Both the position numbers and the translations under genes were made by a program. The notes beneath the pieces are model-generated. The model did not search any database and was not told the origin of the DNA. It worked only from the letters and a program-made list of their open reading frames with translations. This document shows, one piece after another, positions 8,597 to 16,613 of a DNA stretch of 37,633 bases. The first letter of the stretch is position 1. Each line of letters opens with the position of its first letter. Source of the stretch: Chloroflexota bacterium (GTDB lineage Bacteria; Chloroflexota; Ktedonobacteria; Ktedonobacterales; Ktedonobacteraceae); assembly GCA_005879655.1 (NCBI GenBank), contig VBJK01000070.1:23148-60780 (forward strand). Direction: 5' to 3'.

Positions 8597-9184
8597 ATGA
8601 CCACGACGTATACATCAGGTACGAGAGTCGATCATTACGAGATTATTCGTATGTTGGGTCATGGTGGCATGAGTTATGTCTACCTGGCATATGATGCCAC
8701 CAATCAGCAAAAAGTGGTTTTGAAATTCCCCAACGCGGAGCTTCTCGGTGATATTGCCGTCTTTGAGCGCTATAGGCGCGAAGCAGAGATTGGGAATCGG
8801 GTCCGCCACCCCAATGTACAGCAGGTACTCAACGCAGACGAAAAGCGCACTGCTGACTACCTGGTTGTCGAATATATCCAGGGACGTACCTTGCGCTCCG
8901 TGCTTGAAGATTATGCGCCTGGCCCTCTCCCAGTGACAGATGCTATCAATATTACTATACAAATCTGTGAAGCTCTGGCATGTTGTCATGAAAAAGGCGT
9001 CGTTCATCGTGACATTAAACCAGAGAATATCATGATCCGGGACGATGGCACAATCAAGATTATTGATTTTGGGATTGCCTTATTAGAAGGGGCGCGGCGC
9101 GTTACCTGGCGCGGCCTCTCTGGTACTATGGGCACACCCGACTATATGTCACGTGAGCAACTCAAAATATATTTGCAATTATGA
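8597..9184 (+). pseudogene. Ser/Thr protein kinase, 5' part (broken by internal deletion)
   Basis: Hanks-type kinase lobe with the glycine loop LGHGGMSYVYLA, ATP-binding Lys43 in VVLKFP, catalytic loop HRDIKPENIM, DFG in IIDFGIALL, and GTPDYMSREQ (an APE-region variant). The frame then stops at 9182-9184. The homologous sequence resumes at about 9166 in another frame as NIFAIMNQHVSQDPP. Roughly 30 residues of the C-lobe (the DxYxLG and LTGxxPF segments) are missing at the junction, so a deletion of non-multiple-of-three length joined the two parts. The start at 8597 is preferred (see promoter). A truncated product lacking helices F-G is unlikely to be an active kinase. A metallophosphatase gene follows. 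Confidence 0.85.
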
Positions 9185-9492
9185 ATCAGCACGTCTCACA
9201 AGATCCCCCCTCGATTGTGCGTGCAAATGCCAACATTTCGCCAGAGCTAGCCACCGTCGTGATGCGCGCCATTCGACGCGATCATGATAAACGTTATAAA
9301 TCAATGAAAGAGTTCCTCCACGATCTGCGCAACCTGGAAGAGGTCAAGCCGGTCCCCTACGAGCCAGATGCACCTACCTTAAATCGCACTGGCAGGACCG
9401 TGCTTAGCGCCTCACTGATCATTATTGCTATTTGTTTAGTGATTATCACCCTGGGCTTCCTCGTACAGTTTATTCACCATGCCATACGCTAG
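9181..9492 (+). pseudogene. Ser/Thr protein kinase, 3' part with C-terminal membrane segment
   Basis: Continuation of the kinase in a shifted frame. The end of the C-lobe is recognisable (ISPELATVVMRAIRRDHDKR and the following YKSMKEFLHDL helix), then a short linker and one transmembrane helix (LSASLIIIAICLVIITLGFL). In the parent protein this tail would anchor the kinase in the membrane with almost nothing outside. The ATG at 9181 is simply the Met of the conserved MNQHVS motif and has no ribosome site, so separate expression is doubtful. Homology actually begins at about 9166. Confidence 0.8.
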
Positions 9493-9570
9493 TTGTCTTC
9501 TGCCAGGACATTTGGGCAGTTTTACTAATCTTATGGTTAAAATGTCTCTGGCATTTGGGCAAATAATGCC

Positions 9571-9600
9571 TTGCGATCTCTGTAAGTAAGCTGCTATTAT
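9571..9600 (+). promoter_or_regulatory. Promoter of the phosphatase gene
   Basis: TTGCGA (9571-9576), 18-bp spacer, TATTAT (9595-9600). This is a plausible sigma-70-type promoter about 60 bp before the phosphatase start and independent of the broken kinase. Confidence 0.5.
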
Positions 9601-9662
9601 ATAAGGATAAGCAGAACATTGCCCAACACTCAGTAGAGACTTTTTTTAACCGATGGGAGAAG

Positions 9663-10481
9663 ATGAATGTGTCTGTACAAATAGCACCTCCGCAATTTTT
9701 CTACGCTATTGGTGACGTTCATGGTCAACTCAAGAAGCTCACCAAGCTCCTGCGTCACGCAGGATTGGTAGATGAGCACCTCTCATGGCGCGCAGGTAGT
9801 ACCACGTTGTGGTTTATAGGCGACCTTGTGGATCGTGGTCCCGACGGTATCGCTGTGCTCAATCTGGTGATGCGTTTGCAAAACGAGGCCACCGCTGTTG
9901 GGGGTTGTGTAGGGTCTCTGCTCGGTAATCACGAAATGATGATGCTTGCAGCTTATCGTTTTGGCCGACGTTCGACAGGGCTGGGCAGTAATTTTCTGTC
10001 CAAGTGGAAGCAAAACGGCGGCAATCGCAAAGACCTGGCAGGACTGCATCAGCAACATCTCGACTGGATGGCTCAATTGCCTGCCATGGCGCTGGTTGGT
10101 GATTATCTCTTGATGCATGCCGATGCGCCCTTTTACATCAAGTGCGGACACACAATCGATGGCGTGAATGCCACGTTTCGTACGCTGATGAAGCACAGTG
10201 ATGCATTGGCTTGGGAAGAGATGCTTGACGACTTTGCACGGCGCGGAGCCTTTCTGCATACGCTACATGGCGAAGACTTTGCACGCCGTTTCCTCAATAT
10301 CTTCGGTGGTTGCCAGTTGATGCACGGGCACACCCCCATCAGCGCGATACGCAATTGTTCGCCAAAGAAAGTTGATGCCCCATGGATTTACGCAGGTGGA
10401 CAATGTGTCAATATCGATGGCGGCATGTTCTTGGGTGGCTCTGGCTTTGTCCATCAATTCCCTTTATCCATACCAGTGTAA
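9663..10481 (+). CDS. PPP-family metallophosphoesterase (Ser/Thr phosphatase / Ap4A hydrolase-like)
   Basis: Binuclear metal phosphoesterase of 272 residues. All core motifs are seen in order: AIGDVHGQ (about 16), FIGDLVDRGPD (about 51), LLGNHEMM (about 87), then LLMHADAP and LMHGHTPI with the later metal-binding His residues. This is the PPP arrangement shared by bacterial protein phosphatases and symmetrical diadenosine tetraphosphatases; sequence alone does not separate the two. The ATG at 9663 is only 2-3 nt from GGGAGA, while the GTG at 9669 (two codons on) has better spacing and could be the true start. The neighbour kinase suggests protein dephosphorylation, but that kinase is broken. 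Confidence 0.9.
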   Translation: MNVSVQIAPPQFFYAIGDVHGQLKKLTKLLRHAGLVDEHLSWRAGSTTLWFIGDLVDRGPDGIAVLNLVMRLQNEATAVGGCVGSLLGNHEMMMLAAYRFGRRSTGLGSNFLSKWKQNGGNRKDLAGLHQQHLDWMAQLPAMALVGDYLLMHADAPFYIKCGHTIDGVNATFRTLMKHSDALAWEEMLDDFARRGAFLHTLHGEDFARRFLNIFGGCQLMHGHTPISAIRNCSPKKVDAPWIYAGGQCVNIDGGMFLGGSGFVHQFPLSIPV

Positions 10482-10832
10482 GCACCACGTATAGCTGGAA
10501 ATATGTCTCACTTCAGCCTCTTGCACTTATACGTTTTACATAGTTTTCCCGATATTTTATAGAGAAACTATAACAAAAGGCTCGCACAAGCTCAAGAATC
10601 GCTCAAGAAAGACAGTTTTTTGTACAATTTGCACAAATTTCGCTGAGTATATTTTACTATTTTGTAACTAGTACCTCGGACCAAAACGTCATATACTTTG
10701 CTCTATAGAGGACGAATGGGCCGTGCAATGATTGCACCTCATCCCCTTAAATGCAAAGACTGCTCCCCTTGGTAAAGATGCCTCCGATGTTTATCCATGG
10801 TGTTTCACGCACACACATGAAGGGAGTACTAC
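10482..10832. other. Intergenic region upstream of the permease
   Basis: AT-rich, no gene. A TATACT hexamer (10692-10697) lacks a good -35. A perfect small palindrome GTGCAA-TGA-TTGCAC at 10723-10737 lies about 100 bp before the permease start and could be an operator or an RNA stem. Neither is certain. Confidence 0.4.
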
Positions 10833-12398
10833 ATGGCGACTCAAGATCCGAACGAAGTCAAAATGGTTCCCACCCTCGGCCTTACCGGTGTGACAATTAA
10901 CGCAATGGCACTTATTGCACCCGGTGCTTTCCTTTGGACCACATATCAATTGCAGGCAGCTCCAGCCTCAGCGATGAATATGTGGGCCTCAGTTTTCATT
11001 GCTACTGCAATTGCAATGCTGACTGCCGTTGCTTACGCTTCACTCGCTAATCGTTATCCTGAAGCTGGCGCTGGTAGTTCGTACTATTTTGCAGAAGCTT
11101 CTGTCTTGCACCAAGAAGAGCATCGTCACTTTAAGTTTGCCCGCCTCAGTAAGTTTATTGTGGGCTGGGCATCACACCTCTACTATTGGATTTATCCTGG
11201 TGTGATGGTAGCCTTCATGGGCCTGCTCATCACCTACATTATTCAGACATTTGTGCCCAGTTTTGGCGCTCCCTGGCAGGAAGTGCTAGTCTGTGTCATC
11301 TTTGCTTTTCTCGTAGGCGGCATTGCTTATATCGGTGTGACCGGTTCAACACTGGCAAATATTGTCATTAACGTTATCCAGATCCTCGCACTCGTTGTTT
11401 TCTCCATCCTCGCTATTGCCTATCGTGTCCAACATCCCAATGTTCATTATCTCCATCCCAGTGCATTGAGCGTGATCTTGCCTCATGATATGAGCGGACT
11501 CATCTTCCAATCAACGATTGCAATCCTGCTCGTGGTGGGTTTCGAGTCGGCTACTGCATTGGCTGCGGAATCGAAGAACCCTGGGCGTGATATCCCTCGT
11601 GGTGTATTGCTCTCGTTGGTGATCCAGGCTGTTGTTTTCTACTTTATAGAATACTTTGCAGCCAACTTCTTCATTAACAGTGAGTATAGCAGTGGTAGTG
11701 GAAAGACTCTGGTGACGGGTTTTGCTGCCGCCAATGCTTCTGGTGCTCCTATCGGCGACATGGCGAAGATTATTGGTGACGCGATGCTTGGTAACAACGG
11801 TTTAGCATTTGCGATTATCATGGCTGCTACTGTCGTCATTGCTCTGATTGGTACCGCGCTTTCCTGTCTCAACACTGGTGTGCGCGTGACCTATGCGATG
11901 GGTAAAGATACCGAGCTACCAGCGGTCTTCGGTTTCTTGCACGGTAAATATCGTACACCGCATATGGGTGTGATCGTTCTGAGCGTCATCTCTGCCATCA
12001 TTGGTGGGTATGGCGTATTGAGTATCGATAACCTGACTCAGGTCACTTTGATCTCGAACATTGGAACTTTCCTACTGTATGGTATGACCTGCCTCATCTG
12101 CATCATTGCCTTTGCAGGCGTAGCAGCGCGCAACGTGCTCACTACAGCCATTCTCCCGGCTATCGGTGGAATACTGAACGTTCTGATGCTTATTGGTGTA
12201 TTGTACTTCGCCATTACTGGTGGTGGTTCTGCTCAGGTTGATACCATTATCGCTGGTGTCTTCGCTCTCGCATGGCTAGTTATCGGCTTTGGCTACCTGT
12301 ACTTCCGTAAGCTGACCCAGGGTATTCCTATCCTGCACCCCGAAGATCATAAAGAGACCAAGGGTGAAGGCGAAATCTCTATCGCTAGTGGCGAATAA
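10833..12398 (+). CDS. APC-superfamily amino acid permease
   Basis: Integral membrane transporter of 521 residues with about 12 hydrophobic helices, typical of the amino acid-polyamine-organocation group. The first helix contains the family's unwound segment (INAMALIAPGAFLW), and the sequence FESATALAAESKNPGRDIPR is the well-conserved loop after helix 6. It probably imports an amino acid or amine with H+ or by exchange; the substrate is not readable. The ATG follows GAAGGGAG by 8 nt. The C-terminus is short, charged and cytoplasmic. It stands alone between two long gaps, so it is probably a single-gene unit. Confidence 0.93.
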   Translation: MATQDPNEVKMVPTLGLTGVTINAMALIAPGAFLWTTYQLQAAPASAMNMWASVFIATAIAMLTAVAYASLANRYPEAGAGSSYYFAEASVLHQEEHRHFKFARLSKFIVGWASHLYYWIYPGVMVAFMGLLITYIIQTFVPSFGAPWQEVLVCVIFAFLVGGIAYIGVTGSTLANIVINVIQILALVVFSILAIAYRVQHPNVHYLHPSALSVILPHDMSGLIFQSTIAILLVVGFESATALAAESKNPGRDIPRGVLLSLVIQAVVFYFIEYFAANFFINSEYSSGSGKTLVTGFAAANASGAPIGDMAKIIGDAMLGNNGLAFAIIMAATVVIALIGTALSCLNTGVRVTYAMGKDTELPAVFGFLHGKYRTPHMGVIVLSVISAIIGGYGVLSIDNLTQVTLISNIGTFLLYGMTCLICIIAFAGVAARNVLTTAILPAIGGILNVLMLIGVLYFAITGGGSAQVDTIIAGVFALAWLVIGFGYLYFRKLTQGIPILHPEDHKETKGEGEISIASGE

Positions 12399-12714
12399 GT
12401 TACTCTTTCTGGAAAATACTCAACGGCGAGTACTTTCCACGAATACAGGCGATAAGCAAAAGCCTTGTATCATCTTGAAACGATCATTGCAACTAGCCGA
12501 TGAATGACCATTTCAGTGACCATTGCCCCAACGTTCCTTTGACGAAGATATGTAGAAGGAACTCTTGTTGACGGCAAGATGCCATCTGGCAGGTCACTGT
12601 ATCTCTCTGTCTGGAACAAAGAAGATGCAAGTAGTAGCGTTCCTGTAAGGATTACGTATCGAGTATTTCCCTCCTTATATCTGTGACAAGAGGATAGACT
12701 GAGGAAGAGACTCT
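12399..12714. other. Intergenic region with a weak hairpin after the permease
   Basis: Shortly after the permease stop lies GGAAAATACTC-aacgg-cGAGTACTTTCC (about 12412-12439), an 11-bp stem with one mismatch and no U-run, perhaps a weak terminator. Beyond it I see no gene and no convincing promoter for the HNH-ACT gene. Confidence 0.35.
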
Positions 12715-13536
12715 ATGAGACCAGAAGACCAACAGGTCTTGTTGTATGCAGCTCAGTGGGTCATGGAGAATAAACGCAAGCATGTACAAACGATTCGTAG
12801 GCTTGCCGGAAGCGAAGAAAATTATTTACTACTCATCCGAGAGATCAATAGGGTCGAGGCGCAGTTGTTCAAGGCACGCTCGTTGCGCGTAGCCGCTACC
12901 CTTACCATTGTTGATTGGCTCATCATATTGAATACTTGTGAGTGGCATTGTGCTTATTGCGAGTTAAAACCCTTTCAAGTCATGAGCCATGTATTGCCTT
13001 TACTATGTGGAGGAACAACAATTGAGAATTGCGTTCCCGCTTGTTATAGCTGCGGACGATCAGGAAGGAGTAAGAAGGAGAAGTTACGGCTTCAACACAG
13101 GCTTACGCTACTCATCAATAAACAGACTGGAATAAAGGAGCAATGCTTTCCAATGAGACAACTCACTCTGTCACTATTAACTTACAAATATGCGGTTTGT
13201 CAGCTCCACCCTGACAAACATATTCCCTATTGGGCGCTGTTAGGCGAATTTGTTTCTTTGACGCGCACGCACGAAGAACTCTCTATCATCTGCCAGGAAG
13301 ACAATGTACCAGAGGACGTTGAGGCTGAAAGAGGCTGGTGCTGTGTGAAAGTTCACGGTGCTTTCGATTTCGCCACACCTGGCATCAATGCCTCGCTCGC
13401 CGTGCCATTGGCGCAGGCCGAGATCAGTACTCTGGCCATTGCCACTTTTACCACAGAGTATCTCCTGGTCAAAGAAGAGTATGTCGAGCGTGCTTTAGAA
13501 GTGCTTACCCAGGCTGGTCATCATTTAGAGCACTAG
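12715..13536 (+). CDS. HNH-type zinc domain fused to a complete ACT domain (ACT_7/CASTOR-like)
   Basis: A 273-residue two-part protein. Residues 75-121 show an HNH-endonuclease pattern: CAYC (79-82), HVLPLLCGGTTIENCVPACY (92-111) and CYSCGRSGRSKK (110-121), so a Cys4 zinc site with the first His at 92. Residues 147-273 match stand-alone bacterial ACT_7 proteins over their full length (YAVCQLHPDKHIPYWALLG, then SLTRTHEELSIICQ, GWCCVKVHGAFDF, YLLVKEEYVERAL); such domains usually bind amino acids. Met147 (13153) is where an unfused ACT protein would begin and has AAGGAG 12 nt upstream, so a separate ACT product is possible. I know no described HNH-ACT protein. The amino acid permease upstream may be a functional hint, but the gap is long. 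Confidence 0.8.
   Translation: MRPEDQQVLLYAAQWVMENKRKHVQTIRRLAGSEENYLLLIREINRVEAQLFKARSLRVAATLTIVDWLIILNTCEWHCAYCELKPFQVMSHVLPLLCGGTTIENCVPACYSCGRSGRSKKEKLRLQHRLTLLINKQTGIKEQCFPMRQLTLSLLTYKYAVCQLHPDKHIPYWALLGEFVSLTRTHEELSIICQEDNVPEDVEAERGWCCVKVHGAFDFATPGINASLAVPLAQAEISTLAIATFTTEYLLVKEEYVERALEVLTQAGHHLEH
13135..13155 (+). promoter_or_regulatory. Possible internal ribosome site and start for the ACT part
   Basis: AAGGAG at 13135-13140 followed 12 nt later by ATG at 13153, in frame with the HNH-ACT gene and exactly where free-standing ACT_7 proteins start. Spacing is longer than ideal. It could yield a second, 127-residue product. Confidence 0.4.
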
Positions 13537-13561
13537 CATCTTTTGCAGCAGATAGTCTAGT

Positions 13562-13654
13562 GCCATTTCCACTTGACTCATGAAGATTTGGTGTGTATAC
13601 TTCCCTTCTGGGGAGGTAGGGGGAGCCAATGTCCTTTCTCGGTGGGTATTGAAA
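13562..13654. repeat. Family D repeat, copy 1
   Basis: Intergenic unit starting TTGACTCATGAAGATTTGG, containing GTGTGTATACTTCCC, TCTGGGGAGG and GCCAATGT, and ending ATTGAAA. It is clearly similar along its length to 16619-16713, with scattered differences. It lies just before the small membrane protein gene. Confidence 0.75.
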
Positions 13655-13712
13655 TATGATTAACTGGCAATCATCGCGTATCAGGGTTTGTTTCTTAAGG
13701 AGTCCATAGCTC

Positions 13713-14177
13713 ATGCATTTTGACTTATATCACTGGCTCTTCGATGATCCGATTACAGCGGCTTCTAATGCAGGTCAGAGCACGCCAGAGGTGTTCCATT
13801 ACCTATGGCCCTGGCTGATTTTCTGCTGTGTAGGACTGTTGCTTACTTTTTATTATTCCGTTGAGGGGCGTAAGCGCTTCGTCAAGAGTAAGCTTCTTGC
13901 TAAGCGTATGCTGGACCAATACCTCGGTTGGTTTGCCGTCATTTGTTTCGTTGGACTGCCGATACTCTTCTCGCGTGTCTACCTGGAAGGCTATTTCTTT
14001 GCTTGGCGCGTGTGGCGTTACCTCTGGCTGGTAGCATTGATCTGCTGGGCTATTACCTGGATCGTCTATCTTGTGAGAAAATACCCACAAGAGCGAGCCA
14101 GTCTTCAGGCATATCAGAAGCGTCAACAATACATTTCCAAGGGTAGCAAACGTAAAGCAAAAGCTGCTTCCCGCTAG
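13713..14177 (+). CDS. Small membrane protein of unknown function
   Basis: I do not recognise a family. The 154-residue protein has three hydrophobic helices: PWLIFCCVGLLLTFYY (about 33-49), WFAVICFVGLPILFS (about 73-88) and YLWLVALICWAITWIVYLV (about 103-121). It ends in a strongly basic tail (KRKAKAASR), so the C-terminus is probably cytoplasmic. AAGGAG lies about 11 nt before the ATG. mobA starts 16 nt after its stop on the same strand, so the two are likely cotranscribed. A link to the molybdoenzyme on the opposite strand is only positional. Confidence 0.75.
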   Translation: MHFDLYHWLFDDPITAASNAGQSTPEVFHYLWPWLIFCCVGLLLTFYYSVEGRKRFVKSKLLAKRMLDQYLGWFAVICFVGLPILFSRVYLEGYFFAWRVWRYLWLVALICWAITWIVYLVRKYPQERASLQAYQKRQQYISKGSKRKAKAASR

Positions 14178-14193
14178 GAAACAGAGTCAATAC

Positions 14194-14811
14194 ATGATGA
14201 AACGTACCGCAGCAGGAATTATTCTCGCTGGCGGACAAAGCAAGCGTATGGGCTGTGATAAAGCTTGCTTGCCCTTGCCTGGTGCAGAGCACATGACCTT
14301 TCTGCAACACCTGACCGAGATGCTTCTATCCTTGTGCTCTGAAGTTGTAGTGGTTGTACGCGATACGGCTCAGTTTGCAGAAACGGGGGTCCATCAGCTG
14401 CCCGCTGTGCGTATGATTGCCGACGATATTCCCAACTATGGCCCTTTGATGGGTCTGCATAGTGGTTTACGCACAATCACTACTTCTCATGCGCTAGTCA
14501 TGGCTGTAGATATGCCTGATGTCCAGCCCGTTGTTGTTTCATTGCTCCTTACGCCGCCTCTCTCGGAGGCGATACGGGTCCCGCTCGTGGGTGATATTCC
14601 GCAAGTGTTGCTCTCCGTTTATCCTCGCTCTGTTCTCCCATTGATCGCAGCGTGTTTGCAAGCTGGTAGACGTGATCTGCGCTGTCTCTTGCGCGTTGCC
14701 CAGGTTGAATATATCGCAGAGACGCAATTGCGCGCGCTCGATCCTGCGTTACGCTCGTTTGTGAATGTGAATAGACCACATGATTTATCGCTATTGCATA
14801 ATCCCCTGTGA
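14194..14811 (+). CDS. mobA: Molybdenum cofactor guanylyltransferase MobA
   Basis: MobA attaches GMP to Mo-molybdopterin to make the MGD form. The nucleotide-binding loop ILAGGQSKRMGCDKA is at about residues 8-23, followed by the family's IADDIPNYGPLMGLHSGL and a metal-binding Asp in MAVDMPDV (about 108-111); length 205 is normal. An adjacent ATG codon at 14197 could also start; the AGGAAACAG upstream is rather distant. It converges on a sulfite-oxidase-like molybdoenzyme, separated by a repeat hairpin. Sulfite-oxidase-family enzymes normally carry unmodified Mo-molybdopterin and do not need MobA, so the two need not be one pathway. A related nucleotidyltransferase (MocA-like) is the main alternative. 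Confidence 0.87.
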   Translation: MMKRTAAGIILAGGQSKRMGCDKACLPLPGAEHMTFLQHLTEMLLSLCSEVVVVVRDTAQFAETGVHQLPAVRMIADDIPNYGPLMGLHSGLRTITTSHALVMAVDMPDVQPVVVSLLLTPPLSEAIRVPLVGDIPQVLLSVYPRSVLPLIAACLQAGRRDLRCLLRVAQVEYIAETQLRALDPALRSFVNVNRPHDLSLLHNPL

Positions 14812-14828
14812 TAGTGCATGCGTAGCAT

Positions 14829-14958
14829 GTACAGATCGTAGTTGCGCAATTTATTGCGCCATGCTCCATGAAAAAACCCCTGTAGTTGCGCAATTTATTG
14901 CGCCCGTTTTATTGGTTAATATCCCTGGCGCAATAAATTGCGCAACTACGATCTGTAC
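14829..14958. repeat. Family A repeat: 32-bp perfect inverted repeat between convergent genes
   Basis: Arms 14829-14860 and 14927-14958 are perfectly complementary over 32 bp (GTACAGATCGTAGTTGCGCA... then the palindrome core). A third copy of the core with TAGTT flank lies in the loop (14883-14904). Placed between the ends of mobA and the molybdoenzyme gene, it could act as a bidirectional terminator. Confidence 0.9.
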
Positions 14959-14972
14959 GCAAATTGCATATT

Positions 14973-16580
14973 TTACTCAACATTCACTATAATTTGATGG
15001 TAGCCAGTCGCACCGTTAGGGACGGTCCCTTGTTGCTGGTTCGTCTGAGTTTCTCCCGTGCCATCGGTTGCTCTGGCAACCAGCGTATACTTACCGGGCT
15101 GGGTGGGATGCCAGGGCAAGCGCCAGAACCGCCAGCTATCCGGCGAAAGGGGTTGGTCCAGATTAGCCTGTTGCCAGCTTCCTCCGCCATCCGTGCTCAC
15201 CTCAACGCGTTGAATGCCACGATTCCCAGCGAAAGCTATGCCGCCGATCTCAACCGTCTGCCCTGAGATCAACTGGCCTCGCGGATGATCGATACGACTG
15301 ATTGTGTGTAACGGGCCGTTATACCAGCCCTGACTGGAATAGAGACCCTGCACAAAGTGGTCGGTCAAATGCACACGCGTCACCCACTTGGGATTCTCTT
15401 CACCATAGCGCCCTGGCACGAGTACGCGCAAGGGATAACCATGGCGTGCAGGCAGTTCCGCGCCATTCATACGCCAAGCCAGCAAGGCATCAACTGCCAG
15501 TACTTCGTCCAGTGGGAGGCTGATAACATAGCCATCAACGCTAGAGAAGGCGACAAAGCGGGCTGTCTTTTGCGCCCCACCGTGGCGTTCCAGCACAGTA
15601 CGCAGCAAGACGCCTTGCCAGATGGCCGTGCTGATCAGATGATCACCAATGCCGTTAGCAATACATTCCAAGGTAATCGCCCGCGAGATCGAGGGCAGCT
15701 TTTGCACTTCTTCGTAGGTATATGTACCAGGAGTGTGTACCAAACCTCCGATCTCCAGCCGCCACAGGGCAAGATTGGGCGTTGGGTCCACGGTATTTTG
15801 CGTCACGACATAGTGTTGATCATTTGGGGTAATGGGAGCCACCATGTCGTTATGAGGCCACGTCTTCGTGCCATCATAGCTCGTATAGTCCTGCAAATAA
15901 CGTTGTATCAGTCCGAATGAAGCTGCACCCGCCCCTAAAGCCAGGGTGGCCACGCCACTTCGCGCCAGTAATTGCCGTCGTTTCTGGGCAACGGTTGGTC
16001 TATCAGGCTGGCTTTGTCGGGGTAGCAGTAATCGATAGGCCAGACAAAGCGTCAGGCCATAGAGACTAAAGTCTATCAACAGACTAAGGATGGTGATCAG
16101 TACTGCCCAACCGAATGGCAGACCAAACTGGTTGCGAGCGAGTTCATTCCAGAACAGCAGGGTGGCGATCAACGTCATGCCCACCGCGAAGCCCAGTGCG
16201 GTAAGCCCTTCCCGTTTGCCCGGTCGCACGCTACTCGCAGGCAGTGGTACACGTACGAGTGCAGCGTACAGCCAGCTTAGTGCTGTACCAACGGCGATCA
16301 TGCCCAGCAATGCTAACCCTAGAGGCGTTTTTTTTGCATTAACACCAAAGGTAATCAGCAAGCGCACGAAGGTATCTACATCAAGGTGTTTGAGTACATA
16401 GTCACCAAAGAGTGTTATTGGCGCGGGTGCTCCTAACGCAAAGTAGAGTACGCCCATAATCATGACTGCGACCAGACTGGCAACCAGACCTGCTCCTGGT
16501 GCCAGCAGAGCCGCGATCAGTAGAGCCTTGCGCCTACTATAACTTTGAGGAAGTGCGGGAGATGGTACTGCCTTGTCCAT
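14973..16580 (-). CDS. Membrane-anchored sulfite oxidase-like molybdopterin oxidoreductase
   Basis: Protein of 535 residues in three parts. Residues of about 20-185 form about five transmembrane helices; an RRQLL stretch and hydrophobic segment follow (about 201-225), resembling a Tat-type anchor. Residues of about 260-410 form the sulfite-oxidase molybdopterin fold, with the Mo-ligand Cys306 in LECIANGIGDHL and the HGYPLRVLVPGRYG segment. The C-terminal 110 residues match the Mo-co dimerisation domain (VEIGGIAFAGNRGIQRVEVS, STDGGGSW). The catalytic domain should face the outside. ATG at 16580 with GAAAGGGAA upstream; the longer frame begins with TTG. Last gene of a five-gene same-strand block, 33 nt after the GT-C gene. 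The substrate is unknown. Confidence 0.9.
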   Translation of the reverse strand: MDKAVPSPALPQSYSRRKALLIAALLAPGAGLVASLVAVMIMGVLYFALGAPAPITLFGDYVLKHLDVDTFVRLLITFGVNAKKTPLGLALLGMIAVGTALSWLYAALVRVPLPASSVRPGKREGLTALGFAVGMTLIATLLFWNELARNQFGLPFGWAVLITILSLLIDFSLYGLTLCLAYRLLLPRQSQPDRPTVAQKRRQLLARSGVATLALGAGAASFGLIQRYLQDYTSYDGTKTWPHNDMVAPITPNDQHYVVTQNTVDPTPNLALWRLEIGGLVHTPGTYTYEEVQKLPSISRAITLECIANGIGDHLISTAIWQGVLLRTVLERHGGAQKTARFVAFSSVDGYVISLPLDEVLAVDALLAWRMNGAELPARHGYPLRVLVPGRYGEENPKWVTRVHLTDHFVQGLYSSQGWYNGPLHTISRIDHPRGQLISGQTVEIGGIAFAGNRGIQRVEVSTDGGGSWQQANLDQPLSPDSWRFWRLPWHPTQPGKYTLVARATDGTGETQTNQQQGTVPNGATGYHQIIVNVE

Positions 16581-16613
16581 GATGTTCCCTTTCAAATGTT
16601 GGGGTTATTGTAT

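Noticed and set aside
14194..16580. mobA and the sulfite-oxidase-like enzyme as one functional pair
   Set aside because: Enzymes of the sulfite oxidase family normally use the cofactor without the nucleotide that MobA adds; proximity alone is not evidence of a shared pathway.
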